A DNA stretch of 64,000 nucleotides from Isotricha intestinalis. Lineage: Eukaryota > Ciliophora > Litostomatea > Vestibuliferida > Isotrichidae. Below are positions 10,421 through 20,818 of the stretch, one piece after another. Where the stretch lies: the NCBI GenBank assembly GCA_023807065.1, contig JAJJLU010000369.1:1-64000 (forward strand). Direction: 5' to 3'. Under the pieces are notes generated by a model. It had not been told where the DNA came from and ran no database searches. It was given only the letters and a program-made list of their open reading frames with translations. Both the position numbers and the translations under genes were made by a program. How positions within the stretch are numbered: position 1 is the first letter of the stretch; every line of letters begins with the position of its first letter.

Positions 10421-12631
10421 ATGGAAGATGATTCTTTATTAATAGAACTTTTAGATAAATTCCAAACAGGAATAATGATAATATCAAATTCTCAAAATAA
10501 TTCAAATGAAGAAGAAAAACAAAATAATGAATTAAATGAAGTAATTTTTGCAAATTCTTTTATAAGAGAAATTTTCCAAGAAACTTTTATGATAAATTCA
10601 GAACAAGATGAAAATCAAAATATAAATTATTTACAAAATTTAAAAAAAGAATTAATAAAATTTAGAAAATGGGAAATGGATAAATTATCAGAAATAACAT
10701 TATATGATTCAATATTTAATAATAATAATGAAGATTCTATAGAAACTTATTTTTCAGATTATTATATGATATATGTGAAAATAAAATTTATAACTGATTA
10801 TATTTTAATTTCTATTGATAATTTTAACGATGAAAGAGTTGAATTAAGAAAAAAAATCATTAAATCTATTTCTTTTCAACATTTAACAACTATTCATCAT
10901 GAATTAAATAATCCTTTAAATGGATTAATTAATACAATAGAACAAGTAAATTCAGATATTATTCCTAAAATCAATTTATCTGTTTTTTTAATAAAAAGAG
11001 TAATTAAAAAATTTATTTTATATAGTAAATCTATGTTAGATTGTATTCAAATGGGAAATAATGTTTTAACAATAATAAATTTAAAATTTGTGATTGAGAA
11101 AATTATAAATAATATGAAAATATTATTTAATTATAAAAGAATAAAATTAACTTTAAATGAAGGATTCAATTTATTAAATAATTACCTATATAAATGTGAT
11201 GAATATTATTTAAAAGAATATTTTAAAAATATATTAATGTACTTATATTATATTGTTTCTAAAGATGAAGAAATAGATTTATTTTGTAAATTTGAGGAAG
11301 ATGGTTCTACTCCAAGATTAATAATTTCATTTAAAAAAAATGCAAAAAAAATATATAATAAACAATTTTTAAATAAAGATTCATTTAGTAAAACAATTGA
11401 ATTTTGTGATAATTTAGAAGTAAAAGAAACAGTAAAATCATTAGAAATAACAAGAGAAATTTTAGAAAGAATATCAAAAATATTAAATTGTCAAATATTA
11501 TTTGATATAAACGATGAAACATATTTAGAAATACATTTTGAAAAAATAATTCAAAAAGATTGTTTTGAACAAGATTCAAATATAGAATCAGATACAAATG
11601 AATTTTCAAGAAGTTATATTCTTAAAGTTCCTATTTTTGGAAATTATGATACATTTAAAAATTTATCAAACAAAGGAATAATGAAAAATACTAAAATAAT
11701 ATTAATTAAAGAAAAAGGAAAAGAACCAATTATAATTGAAAATAAAGAAGAAAATACAACAAATAATATAAATACTAATAAAAATACAAAATCAACTCAT
11801 TTTAATATTTCAATGGAACAAAAACAGGCTTCAATGTCAAATAAAAATTTAAAAACAGTAAATTTATTTAAAAGAAAATCACTAAAAAAAATAGATGATA
11901 TAGTAGAATTATCAAGAGATGCAATAATTGATCATTTAAAAACTCCAAAAAGAATTAAATTTGAAAAAACAAATTCATTTTTTCATCAGAAAAAATTTAG
12001 TACATATTTAAAAAAAGGACCTTTAACAAAAGTATTATCAAGAAATAAATCTCCTAAATCAATATTAAGAAGTAAAACAGGAATAACATATTATCCATAT
12101 ATTAATTTTTCTTCTAAATTAAAACAAAGTAATAATAATAGTAATAATTCAATTTTTTTTAAATCAACTTCAAAATTAAATTCGAACTCAAAAAAAAGTT
12201 GTTTAAAAAAAGATTTAAATAACTCAAGTTTGAGAATATATAAAAAACAAGAAAATGATATTTTAGTTGTTGATGATGAAGAATTTAATTTAAATTGTAT
12301 GAAAAATTTATTAAAATTAGAAAAAAGTAAAGCAGATTATGCAATTAATGGAGAAGAATGTTTAAAAAAAGTGATTGAAAATCCTAATTATAAATTAATA
12401 TTTATGGATGTTTATATGCCTGTTATGGATGGTTTAGAAGCAAGTCAAAAAATTGAAAATTTAGTTAATGAAGGAAAAGTCAATAAAAAAATTATTATTA
12501 TTATTATTTCTGCTCATTCTTTTGAAAGTATTCAAGAACAAATTAATAAAATTAATATTATTAAAAAATTCATTCAAAAACCTGTTACTAGAAAAAAAAT
12601 ACAAAGTGTTTTATCTGATTTTTATTATTGA
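10421..12631 (+). CDS. Hybrid histidine kinase with degenerate ATP-binding domain and intact receiver
   Basis: A 736-residue protein. Residues 5-135 look like a divergent PAS-type sensor. The dimerisation/phosphoacceptor helix carries an intact H-box, HHELNNPLNGL, with the acceptor at His160. The expected ATP-binding domain (about 250-385) keeps the helical start (YLKEYFKNIL) but lacks the second Asn of the N-box, and no DTGxG or GLGL glycine boxes are visible. After a basic disordered linker (about 430-605), a complete receiver follows: Asp618/Asp619, phosphoacceptor Asp663 in FMDVYMPVMDG, Ser697 and Lys720 in QKPV. Ciliates carry families of such hybrid kinases. With ATP binding doubtful, this copy may take phosphate from another kinase or act as a phosphatase or scaffold. 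It ends in TGA. Confidence 0.75.
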   Translation: MEDDSLLIELLDKFQTGIMIISNSQNNSNEEEKQNNELNEVIFANSFIREIFQETFMINSEQDENQNINYLQNLKKELIKFRKWEMDKLSEITLYDSIFNNNNEDSIETYFSDYYMIYVKIKFITDYILISIDNFNDERVELRKKIIKSISFQHLTTIHHELNNPLNGLINTIEQVNSDIIPKINLSVFLIKRVIKKFILYSKSMLDCIQMGNNVLTIINLKFVIEKIINNMKILFNYKRIKLTLNEGFNLLNNYLYKCDEYYLKEYFKNILMYLYYIVSKDEEIDLFCKFEEDGSTPRLIISFKKNAKKIYNKQFLNKDSFSKTIEFCDNLEVKETVKSLEITREILERISKILNCQILFDINDETYLEIHFEKIIQKDCFEQDSNIESDTNEFSRSYILKVPIFGNYDTFKNLSNKGIMKNTKIILIKEKGKEPIIIENKEENTTNNINTNKNTKSTHFNISMEQKQASMSNKNLKTVNLFKRKSLKKIDDIVELSRDAIIDHLKTPKRIKFEKTNSFFHQKKFSTYLKKGPLTKVLSRNKSPKSILRSKTGITYYPYINFSSKLKQSNNNSNNSIFFKSTSKLNSNSKKSCLKKDLNNSSLRIYKKQENDILVVDDEEFNLNCMKNLLKLEKSKADYAINGEECLKKVIENPNYKLIFMDVYMPVMDGLEASQKIENLVNEGKVNKKIIIIIISAHSFESIQEQINKINIIKKFIQKPVTRKKIQSVLSDFYY

Positions 12632-13051
12632 TTTTTAAAATATGTTTTTTGTGCTTTTTTATTTTATTTGTGTGTATTATTTTAAAATTTCTTTAAATAG
12701 AGTATTTCAATGATGATATTACTTAAAAAAATTTTATTTAATTATTAGGGCTAAGATGAAATAAAAAATATTGTAATGTTAATATATCTTCCCCTAAACA
12801 ATATAGTAAAATAAATAATTATTGTTATATAAAATTTAACAGAAAAAAAATGAAATCTAATTAAAAATAAAAGATTAATAGGATTTAAATATATATAAAA
12901 AAATATATTATATAATTAAATAAAAAACATAAAAAAAATTAAAAATAAAAATAAATAAAAAAATAAATAAAATAAAAAATAAATCTTAAATCAAGTTAAA
13001 AAATATAAAAAAGAAAATAATAAAATAAAAGCATAACTACCAGAAAAAAAA
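12632..13051. other. Intergenic gap with a possible hairpin
   Basis: No gene seen. An inverted repeat at 12745-12797 pairs TTAGGG with CCCTAA and AAGAT with ATCTT around an AT-rich loop. The last 150 bases before the DRC11 start are almost pure A/T with long A-runs. Confidence 0.4.
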
Positions 13052-15574
13052 ATGTCAGAAAAATATTTCTACGACAAATTTTTTCAAACATTAATTGAAC
13101 TACATGAAGAAATTCAATTTGAGCAATGGCCAGCAAGTATAGGACCAAATGGGAAAAAACCAGCAGATGATTGGAAAGATTTTAAACAATTTATAAATTT
13201 TTTTGTGGGAATATATGTTAAGTATATTTATTTAATGGGAAAAATAGAAGATTCATATGACCAAATAATTCATGTTCAAATAAGAGCAATGGTAAAAAAA
13301 TTTTTAGAAAATATTCTTTGTAGATTAATTAAAGTTAAAGGAGAAATTATTTATTATACAAATCCAATGATTGATTTAAAACCTTGTCATTATGTTTTTT
13401 TAGATGAATATTTAATTGATTTAAAATTAGAACCAAGTGATTTAGAAATTTCAATTCCAAGGTATTTTAGAGAAGATAATTCTGAGAAAATGAAAGAAAG
13501 AAGAATTTTATTAGAAGAAGGATTAAAAAGAGTTAATAATGGGAAAATATATTATGAAGAAGATAAATCTAAATTTTTTTATCATGTGGATTTACAATTT
13601 GAAGATGCAATTTCAATATTACAAAATTTTGAAATTTGTAGACAAAATATAAAAAGAATTTCAGCACAATTAAAATTTGCAAGTAAAAAAAATGAAGAAC
13701 AATCAGGAAATAATCAAGTTTTAGTGGGAGATGAAAAAAGAGCAATGATAATAAAACATTTAATTGCAATTCAGAAAATTAAACAAATAAGAGAAGATGA
13801 ATTAAAATTTCTAAAAATGAAAAAAAATTCAATTGAAGAAGCTGCAATTATTCCTGCTTTAAATTCTATTGGTTCAAATCCAACTGAAAAAGAAGAACAA
13901 TTTATGAATTTAAAAAGTCCTTCAGAAGTAAGAAAAGATAGGAAAGAAATTCAAAAAGAAAAAGAAAGAGATTATGAAAAATATTTATCAGATATGGAAA
14001 ATAGTATAAAAACAATTGAAGGATATGATATGAGAGAAAAAATGATAAATGAAAGAAGAGATTGGATGGAAAAATATAAAAGAGAAAATAATGGAACTCC
14101 ACCTCAATTAATTCAAACTTATTATGATCAATTTAAAGTTACTTTACAAGAAGAATTAGATGATAATCAAAAGAAAGAAAAGGATAAAATAGCAAAAGAT
14201 AAATTAAAAAAAGAACAAGATAAAAAAAAAAAAGATGAACAAGGAGATATGATAAAAATAAAACCATATACAGGACCAAGTGGAATAGAAATGGAAAATG
14301 TTCAAAAATATATAACAGATTTTAAAGCATTATTTGAAACTCCTTCTGAATTTATAAATCAAAAAGATGAATTTATGGAAAATTTAGCAAGAACAGGAGT
14401 TTTAGAAAAAGTATCAGAAGCTATTAGATTAGAAGTTGATCAAATGATAAGTGTTGAAATGGCAAATAGAAGAACAATATTTTTGAAAGGAAAAAAAGAT
14501 AAAAAACCAAAAGTTCCAAAAGTTAAAGTTCCTCCTGAAAAATTTTGCACAGGTGAAAAGCCATTAGCTAAAGTACCATTAAGTGAATTATTTAATGAAT
14601 TAATAGATAAACAAGTAATAAGAAATATGACTCCACATACATTAGATGAATTAATATGTGATTTTAATTATATAGCTCATAGATTAAATATAGCAGAAGA
14701 ATCATTAATAGATGTTCCTTTATTTTATACAAAGCAATTAATAAAAGAATATTGTATTTTCCCATTAGGTTCTCAATTTGTCAAAAGTAATAATGGATTA
14801 AATGTCGCCTCAGTCTTATTCCATGGTCCTCCTGGAACAGGGAAGACTCTTGCTGCATTAGCTTGCGCATATCATACTGACGCTCTCTTCCTTGACCTCA
14901 GTCCCAAGAATGTCGAAGGAAAAATTAATACTAAAGAAGATTTAAGTAGAACTTTAGCTTCTGCTTTTAGAATTGCTAAAAATTATCAACCTGCTATTAT
15001 TTATTTTGATCATGCTGAGCAAATTCTTCCCGGGAAAGTTAAGAAAGCTAAAGGATTTGTTAAAAATCCACAAGCTCAAAAAATGAAAAAATATATTTTA
15101 TCAATGAAAAATCTTATTACTCAAGATATGAGAGTTTTAATTATTGGTTCTACAAATCAAGGACAATATTTAAATAAGAAAGATTTTAAAAATATGTTTG
15201 ATAAATCTTTTTATTTTGGTTTACCTTCATATGCTGATAGAGTTAAATTATGGAAAGAAAAAATTGCTGAAAAAACTGATCAAGGAGATTCTCTTGATTA
15301 TAGTGTTTTAGGAGAAATGAGTAACGGTTATAGTCATGAATCTATTATTGAATGTATTAATTATACTTTAAGTAGACAAAGAATGGATAGAGTTAAATTT
15401 AATCCTTTACAAACTGATGAATTTATTTCTAGTTTAGCTAAAACTGAATATTTCTATCAAGATGATTATGTTAAAGAAAAAGAATTTTTAAATTTCGCTT
15501 CTGGTATGCAAGATATTTATGATTTATTAAATAAGAAAAGAGAAGAAAATGAAAAGAATTCTAAGAAAAGATAA
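13052..15574 (+). CDS. DRC11: Nexin-dynein regulatory complex AAA protein DRC11 (IQCA1)
   Basis: An 840-residue protein. The N-terminal 250 residues match the helical start of IQCA1/DRC11, followed by a highly charged coiled-coil and Lys-rich section (about 250-410). An AAA domain occupies about 560-800: Walker A GPPGTGKT near residue 592, a Walker B-like strand AIIYFDHAEQ near 648 where the catalytic DE pair is DH, then IIGSTN as sensor and the LPSYADRVKLWK segment typical of the family. DRC11 sits in the linker between outer doublets that regulates dynein. The altered Walker B suggests nucleotide may be bound without normal hydrolysis, as degenerate AAA motifs are common in this family. Two low-complexity A-rich stretches precede the start codon. 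Confidence 0.85.
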   Translation: MSEKYFYDKFFQTLIELHEEIQFEQWPASIGPNGKKPADDWKDFKQFINFFVGIYVKYIYLMGKIEDSYDQIIHVQIRAMVKKFLENILCRLIKVKGEIIYYTNPMIDLKPCHYVFLDEYLIDLKLEPSDLEISIPRYFREDNSEKMKERRILLEEGLKRVNNGKIYYEEDKSKFFYHVDLQFEDAISILQNFEICRQNIKRISAQLKFASKKNEEQSGNNQVLVGDEKRAMIIKHLIAIQKIKQIREDELKFLKMKKNSIEEAAIIPALNSIGSNPTEKEEQFMNLKSPSEVRKDRKEIQKEKERDYEKYLSDMENSIKTIEGYDMREKMINERRDWMEKYKRENNGTPPQLIQTYYDQFKVTLQEELDDNQKKEKDKIAKDKLKKEQDKKKKDEQGDMIKIKPYTGPSGIEMENVQKYITDFKALFETPSEFINQKDEFMENLARTGVLEKVSEAIRLEVDQMISVEMANRRTIFLKGKKDKKPKVPKVKVPPEKFCTGEKPLAKVPLSELFNELIDKQVIRNMTPHTLDELICDFNYIAHRLNIAEESLIDVPLFYTKQLIKEYCIFPLGSQFVKSNNGLNVASVLFHGPPGTGKTLAALACAYHTDALFLDLSPKNVEGKINTKEDLSRTLASAFRIAKNYQPAIIYFDHAEQILPGKVKKAKGFVKNPQAQKMKKYILSMKNLITQDMRVLIIGSTNQGQYLNKKDFKNMFDKSFYFGLPSYADRVKLWKEKIAEKTDQGDSLDYSVLGEMSNGYSHESIIECINYTLSRQRMDRVKFNPLQTDEFISSLAKTEYFYQDDYVKEKEFLNFASGMQDIYDLLNKKREENEKNSKKR

Positions 15575-16267
15575 AAGAAATTTAATTTTAGAAATATCTT
15601 TTTTATTTTAATTTTTGGGAAAAATATTCTTTTTTTATTTTTTTTATATTTTTTTAAGTAAAAAATGAAAACCCATTAAACACAAATAAATAATTTTTAT
15701 ACAATATTAAATTAAATTTATAACAAATACAAAAATATTTCTTCATTAGAAGGAATAATTTGAAAATTAGTATTAGCATCATTTAAAATTCTTATGCTTG
15801 TATCTTCTTTTCTTTCATATGAATGATATAAGAAGCTTTTATATCTTTCTTATGTAATCAAATTTAAATTTTTAAAAAATATATAATACTTAATATTATC
15901 ATTTACCTTAAGTAACCTTCTTTTAATGTTTTGAATTTCTGGAATATAAGATTTTCACTTTTTTGGATTACTTTCTTTTTATTTTTTGGTTTTTTTTATG
16001 TTAATATTAATAATTATTATATTTATTCTAAATAATGAAGATTTTTAAGACTAAATTAATTATAAAATGATAAAAAAATCAATTTAAAAAACAATATTGT
16101 ACCTTAATAATATTTATGAAACAACCAATATATTAAAAAAAGAAATAGTGATTAACAAATAAGAAAAGTTAAATCAAACTCCAAAAAATAAAAAAGAAAC
16201 CTCAAATAATCTAAAAAAAAACAAAAAATTAAATTATATCAAAAAATAAAAATAAATTAATTAAAAA
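15575..16267. other. Long gap between DRC11 and PKG
   Basis: Holds the orphan spliced-looking coding stretch on the minus strand listed separately (15718-15995). The remaining right part, 16000-16267, is A-rich leader sequence of the PKG gene with nothing else recognisable. Confidence 0.4.
15718..15995 (-). pseudogene. Orphan coding fragment with candidate intron, no start codon found
   Basis: On the minus strand an open stretch (15995 down to 15907) ends in AG|GTAAAT; removing a candidate 62-nt intron at 15845-15906 joins it in frame to a second open stretch ending in TAA at 15718. The joined reading has the codon use of real genes here, for example LKEGYL then RYKSFLYHSYER and a tail NFQIIPSNEEIFLYLL. 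Upstream there is an in-frame TAA and no ATG on this strand for over 100 bases, so either another exon lies further up or this is a gene remnant. The product is not recognised. The proposed intron is longer than the four others placed. Confidence 0.3.
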
Positions 16268-19129
16268 ATGGGTTCTAAATGTTGCCCTCATATACCAATA
16301 ACTGAACCAACACAAATCTTAAATGACACATATCCTTCAGAAGACTTACAAACAACTCAAAGAATAGAGAACATAATAAAATCACAAAACCAAAAAAACA
16401 ATAATAAAGAAAATTTAGAAATTCCAAAGAACCAAAATCAAAGTAATATCAATAAAAATGAAAAAGAGGAGAACATTAAATTAAAAAATTCAAATCAAAA
16501 TTTAAAAAATGAAAATTTCGAATCTCCAAATTCTAAAGAAGAGAAACCAGAAAAACAAAAAGTAGATTCTTCAGGACACTTAAGAAAAAAGCAGAAGAAT
16601 TTTTTTATAAACGAAAAAGAAAAAGATGAATTAAAAGAAGATTATGAGAAATCAGTATTAAAAATAATACAAAAACATAATAGAAATAATCAAGATGAAG
16701 AATTAATATCAAATTGTTTAAAAAAGCATTTTTTTATGAAAGATTTAGATAAAGAAGCAAGAAAAGAAATAATAAGAGAAATGTCACTAGTATCAGTAGA
16801 TGAAAATAAATATTTATTTAAACAAGGAGGAATAGGAAATTATTTTTATATATTAAAAGAAGGTTCAATTGAATTAATTTCAAGAAATGAAACCAAAAAC
16901 ATTAAAATTGGAGAAAGTTTCGGTGAATTAGCTTTATTACATTTAGCAAACAGAAGTTCATCAGCAAAAACTTTATCAGAAAGTTTTTTATGGGTTTTAG
17001 AAAGAAAAAATTTTAGAAAAATCGTTGATCACATAACAAAAATGAATTATGAAGAAAATAAAAATTTTATTGAATCAATACCAATATTAGCAAATATTCA
17101 TCATACACAAAAAATTATATTATGTTCATTCTTATACAAAGAAAATTTTAATAATGGAGATTATATTGTTAAAAAAGGAGATCAAGCTCATTGTTTATAT
17201 ATTGTTAAAGAAGGAGAAGTTGATTGTTCATTAAATGGAAAAATAGTAAGAACTTTAAGAAAAGGAGATAATTTTGGAGAAAGAAGTATATTAATTGATT
17301 CTACTAGAAGTTTAGATTGTATTGCTAAAGGAAATTGTGTTTGTTATTCTGTTTCTATCTCTACTTTAAAAAATATGCTTGGTGATAATTTCAGAAATTC
17401 TTTATATTTAAATTTCATCAAAAGTGCTTTTAATAAAAGTAATATTTTCTCTTCTTTTAATGTCTCATTATTAGATAAAGCTTTTCATTTATTTAAACCT
17501 ATTAATTTAAAAAGTAATGATATTGCTTTTAAAGAAAATTATCTTAAATCAAGTAAAATTGTCATTGTTATTGATGGACATTTAATTAATAATATTACTA
17601 AAGATATTGTGGCTAATAGAGGAACTATATTATTTCAATATGAATTATTTGAAAATTCTAGTGATACTACTGATTTTGATATTGTTCCTCAACCTGATTG
17701 TTTATTAATTGAAGCTGATACAAAAGAATTTTTAAATTTATTAGGAGGATCTTTTAAACAATTAATGGATCAAACTGAAATAATTAAATATCTTTCTCAT
17801 ATATCAATTTTCAAAAATTTACCTAAAGAAAAATTAGAATATATAATACAAGTAATATCTGAAGAAAAATTCAATGATGGTGATATAATAGTAAATCAAG
17901 GTGAAGAAGGAGATAAATTTTTTGTAATTAAAAAAGGAAAAGTAAATATCTATATTAATAACAAATATATAAGAACATTAAATGAAAAAGAATATTTTGG
18001 TGAAAGAGCATTATTTTTCAATGAAAAGCGAAGTGCAACAATAATAGCATTAGATGAAGTAATATTATATTCAATATCAAAAGAAGATTTTCAAAAAAAT
18101 ATAGAAAATAATATGAAAGAACATTTAATGAATAGATTATATTTACAAGACAATATGATAGAATTAAAAGATTTAATATTTAAACTTCAATTAGGAACAG
18201 GAAATTATGGAAATGTATGTTTAGTCCGTAATAAAAAAAATAAATTTCCATATGCAATAAAAGCAATATCTCGTAATCAAATAAACCAAGAACAACTTCA
18301 TGAAAATTTAGAATTAGAGCGTTCAATACTATTAAAAATAGATCATCCATTTATAGTAAAATTAGTAAAAAGTTTAAAAGATGAAAAAAACATATATTTC
18401 TTAATGGAATATATAAAAGGCAAGGAATTATTTGACGTAATACGTGACATAGGATTATTATCAAAACTCCAGACTCAATTTTATGGAGCATCCTTAATGT
18501 TATCAGTAGATTATCTTCACGAGAGAAAAATTATATTTAGAGATATTAAGCCAGAAAATGTGATAGTGAATCAATCCGGATATATAAAATTAATAGATTT
18601 TGGAACATCAAAGGAGATAATAGATAGAACAAATACAATAATAGGAACTCCACATTATATGGCACCTGAAGTAATATTAGGAGAAGGATATTCATTCCAA
18701 GTTGATATATGGTCAATTGCAATATGTATGTATGAATTTATTTGTGGTGGTGTTCCCTTTGGAGAATCTGCAGATGAACCTATGGATGTTTATTTAGCTA
18801 TTATTAATGATCAAATGAATTTCCCTAATTTTTGCAAAGATAATGATTTTAAATTACTTATGAAACAAATGCTTACTAAAAATCCCATTAGTAGATTAAG
18901 TAAAATTAGTCAAGTCAAAAATCATGTTTGGTTTAATGGATTCTCTTGGGATGATTTAATTGAACTTAAAATGAATCCTCCTTATTTACCTCTTTTAAAA
19001 CAAGAATTAGAAGATAATAATAATATTCCTTTTCAAGATTATATTAAAGGAATTAAGGAAGAAAAAAAAAATATTAAAATTGAGCCAGGTAAGTTAAAGG
19101 AATATGATGAATGGTGGAATAAATTTTAA
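16268..19129 (+). CDS. PKG: cGMP-dependent protein kinase, four-CNB alveolate type
   Basis: A 953-residue kinase. The N-terminus MGSKCC offers Gly2 and two Cys for lipid anchoring. After a disordered Asn/Lys segment come cyclic-nucleotide-binding domains with phosphate-binding cassettes at about 218 (FGELALLHLANRSSSAK), 336 (FGERSILIDSTRSLD) and 577 (FGERALFFNEKRSATII); between the second and third lies a related segment (about 390-500) without a recognisable cassette, so the layout is A-B-degenerate-D as in apicomplexan and ciliate PKGs. The AGC kinase domain runs about 640-905: GTGNYGNV, RDIKPEN (757), DFGTSK (776), GTPHYMAPE, and an AGC tail. Cyclic GMP binding would release the kinase. 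Ciliary or cortical location through acylation is inference. Confidence 0.88.
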   Translation: MGSKCCPHIPITEPTQILNDTYPSEDLQTTQRIENIIKSQNQKNNNKENLEIPKNQNQSNINKNEKEENIKLKNSNQNLKNENFESPNSKEEKPEKQKVDSSGHLRKKQKNFFINEKEKDELKEDYEKSVLKIIQKHNRNNQDEELISNCLKKHFFMKDLDKEARKEIIREMSLVSVDENKYLFKQGGIGNYFYILKEGSIELISRNETKNIKIGESFGELALLHLANRSSSAKTLSESFLWVLERKNFRKIVDHITKMNYEENKNFIESIPILANIHHTQKIILCSFLYKENFNNGDYIVKKGDQAHCLYIVKEGEVDCSLNGKIVRTLRKGDNFGERSILIDSTRSLDCIAKGNCVCYSVSISTLKNMLGDNFRNSLYLNFIKSAFNKSNIFSSFNVSLLDKAFHLFKPINLKSNDIAFKENYLKSSKIVIVIDGHLINNITKDIVANRGTILFQYELFENSSDTTDFDIVPQPDCLLIEADTKEFLNLLGGSFKQLMDQTEIIKYLSHISIFKNLPKEKLEYIIQVISEEKFNDGDIIVNQGEEGDKFFVIKKGKVNIYINNKYIRTLNEKEYFGERALFFNEKRSATIIALDEVILYSISKEDFQKNIENNMKEHLMNRLYLQDNMIELKDLIFKLQLGTGNYGNVCLVRNKKNKFPYAIKAISRNQINQEQLHENLELERSILLKIDHPFIVKLVKSLKDEKNIYFLMEYIKGKELFDVIRDIGLLSKLQTQFYGASLMLSVDYLHERKIIFRDIKPENVIVNQSGYIKLIDFGTSKEIIDRTNTIIGTPHYMAPEVILGEGYSFQVDIWSIAICMYEFICGGVPFGESADEPMDVYLAIINDQMNFPNFCKDNDFKLLMKQMLTKNPISRLSKISQVKNHVWFNGFSWDDLIELKMNPPYLPLLKQELEDNNNIPFQDYIKGIKEEKKNIKIEPGKLKEYDEWWNKF

Positions 19130-19440
19130 AATAGGATTATTTTTGATTATAAGAATTTATATTCTTTTTAATTTTGAAGGTTTTTAAGTTAATTTTGTTA
19201 TGGGGTTTAAATAAAAGTTTATTATTAATTTTTTTTTCTTTTTCACTTTTTCAGGGTTTGTAAATATAATTTAATATTTATAAGATTTGTTTTTTAATGA
19301 AAAAATCGACTAATTTAAATTTCAACAATTAAATGAATAATTATAAAATATAAATTTATTTAATTTCTTATATTTTTGAGGGAATTTTTAATTAAAAAAA
19401 AATTAAATATTTTATTTATTTTTTATCTTATTATTTAATA
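19130..19440. other. Convergent 3' gap
   Basis: Lies between the 3' ends of the PKG gene and the minus-strand gene at 19441. AT-rich, no gene, RNA or repeat recognised. Confidence 0.4.
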
Positions 19441-20304
19441 TTACCAATTATTAAGTTTTTCAATTGGATTATTTTTATTATTTTTTTTTGTGAAATCACT
19501 TTCTCTAAATTTTTGATTATTTTTCGGAGTTACAGAAAAATTATTATTCAAATAATTTCCTTTATTTAATATTTTTCCAAAATAATTGATTTCAGTTTTA
19601 TAATATTTATTTAATTTTTTTTCAGTTTTATCAAAATTAATTTTTCCTAAATTATCATTTTCAATATTAAAAAAATCTTTTTGTTTTTTATAATTAAATA
19701 AATTTGATTTAAATAAATTATTATTTATCCATTCTCTTTTTTTTGGTATTTTTAAATCAGAAAAAATATCATCATTTTTTTTAAAAAATTTCTGAGTTTT
19801 AATTTCTATTTTTTTTATTGGAAGTGATTTTTTTAAAGAAGAATTTTTATATTGAGAATATGGAATTAAAGGTTTATTTTTTTTTGATTTATTCATTGAA
19901 TCAATTAAATTGATTTGATCATATACTTCTTGATATTTATTTTTATTTTTATTTTTTGAATTTGAATTTTTACTTTTTGATTCAGTGAAACTGTCATTTA
20001 AAAAATTTTGAATTTTTTCTTTTGAAGTTTCTAATTTTTTATTACTTTTAATTGAATTTATTGGAGAATTTATTAGTTTAAAAATTTCTTTTAATTTTTC
20101 ATCTTTATTTATTAAATTATTTATTTTTGGTTTTTCATTATTTTCAATATTTCTTATTTCTTTACTTTCTTTTACTATTTTATTTACTTTTTTTATTACT
20201 GGCTCATTATTTAAATTTATTCTATTATTAATTTCTTTATTTTCATTTTTATTTTCTGATTTATTTGTTTCTTCTTCTTTTTTTTCTTCTTTTTGCTCAT
20301 CCAT
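19441..20304 (-). CDS. Lys/Asn-rich hypothetical protein
   Basis: A 287-residue protein dominated by Lys, Asn, Glu and Ser. The first 45 residues are acidic low complexity. The middle has short helical stretches and the C-terminal half alternates basic and aromatic residues (for example KKREWINNNLFKSNLFNYKK and KTEINYFGKILNKGNYL), a pattern seen in ciliate microtubule-associated or cortical proteins. No domain is recognised and no membrane segment or signal peptide is present. It may be an intrinsically disordered cytoskeletal binder; that is a guess. It is convergent with the PKG gene. Confidence 0.5.
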   Translation of the reverse strand: MDEQKEEKKEEETNKSENKNENKEINNRINLNNEPVIKKVNKIVKESKEIRNIENNEKPKINNLINKDEKLKEIFKLINSPINSIKSNKKLETSKEKIQNFLNDSFTESKSKNSNSKNKNKNKYQEVYDQINLIDSMNKSKKNKPLIPYSQYKNSSLKKSLPIKKIEIKTQKFFKKNDDIFSDLKIPKKREWINNNLFKSNLFNYKKQKDFFNIENDNLGKINFDKTEKKLNKYYKTEINYFGKILNKGNYLNNNFSVTPKNNQKFRESDFTKKNNKNNPIEKLNNW

Positions 20305-20818
20305 TTGAAAAAATATTATTAATTAAACATAAAAAATTATAATTTATAAAAAATTAAATGAATATTAAATTTACTCAAAAAAATAAACTTAAATTATTTC
20401 CAAAACAAAAAAATATCTGAAAAAAAGTTCATACATCCATAGAATTATCATAAAAAATATGTTTTCAAAACAATATAATATATTTTTTTCTTTGGTTTAA
20501 TATTAGAAATATGTCATATTTCTTTTTCTATCATTATGAATATCTAAAGTTAACTATATTTTTGATTTAATGATCTTAAAAGTATTGAAATTTTAGAAGA
20601 TCTTTCCTCTCTTTAACCTTCATTTGAGAGATTAATTATTTTTTACTTAAACATTTTTTTTCTTATTTTAATAATATATTTTAAATGATATTATATTTAT
20701 TTATAAAAATATTAATTAATATTTTTGTTTTTCTTTTTTTTCAAAAATTTAAATTAAAAAATATTATATATAATATATTAAGTATTGTTTAATATATATA
20801 TATATATTTTTTTTTAAA
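20305..20818. other. Gap between two minus-strand genes
   Basis: About 500 bases with no coding character on either strand. A TA-dinucleotide run lies near 20797-20808, just behind the stop of the IQ-motif gene. Nothing else seen. Confidence 0.4.
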
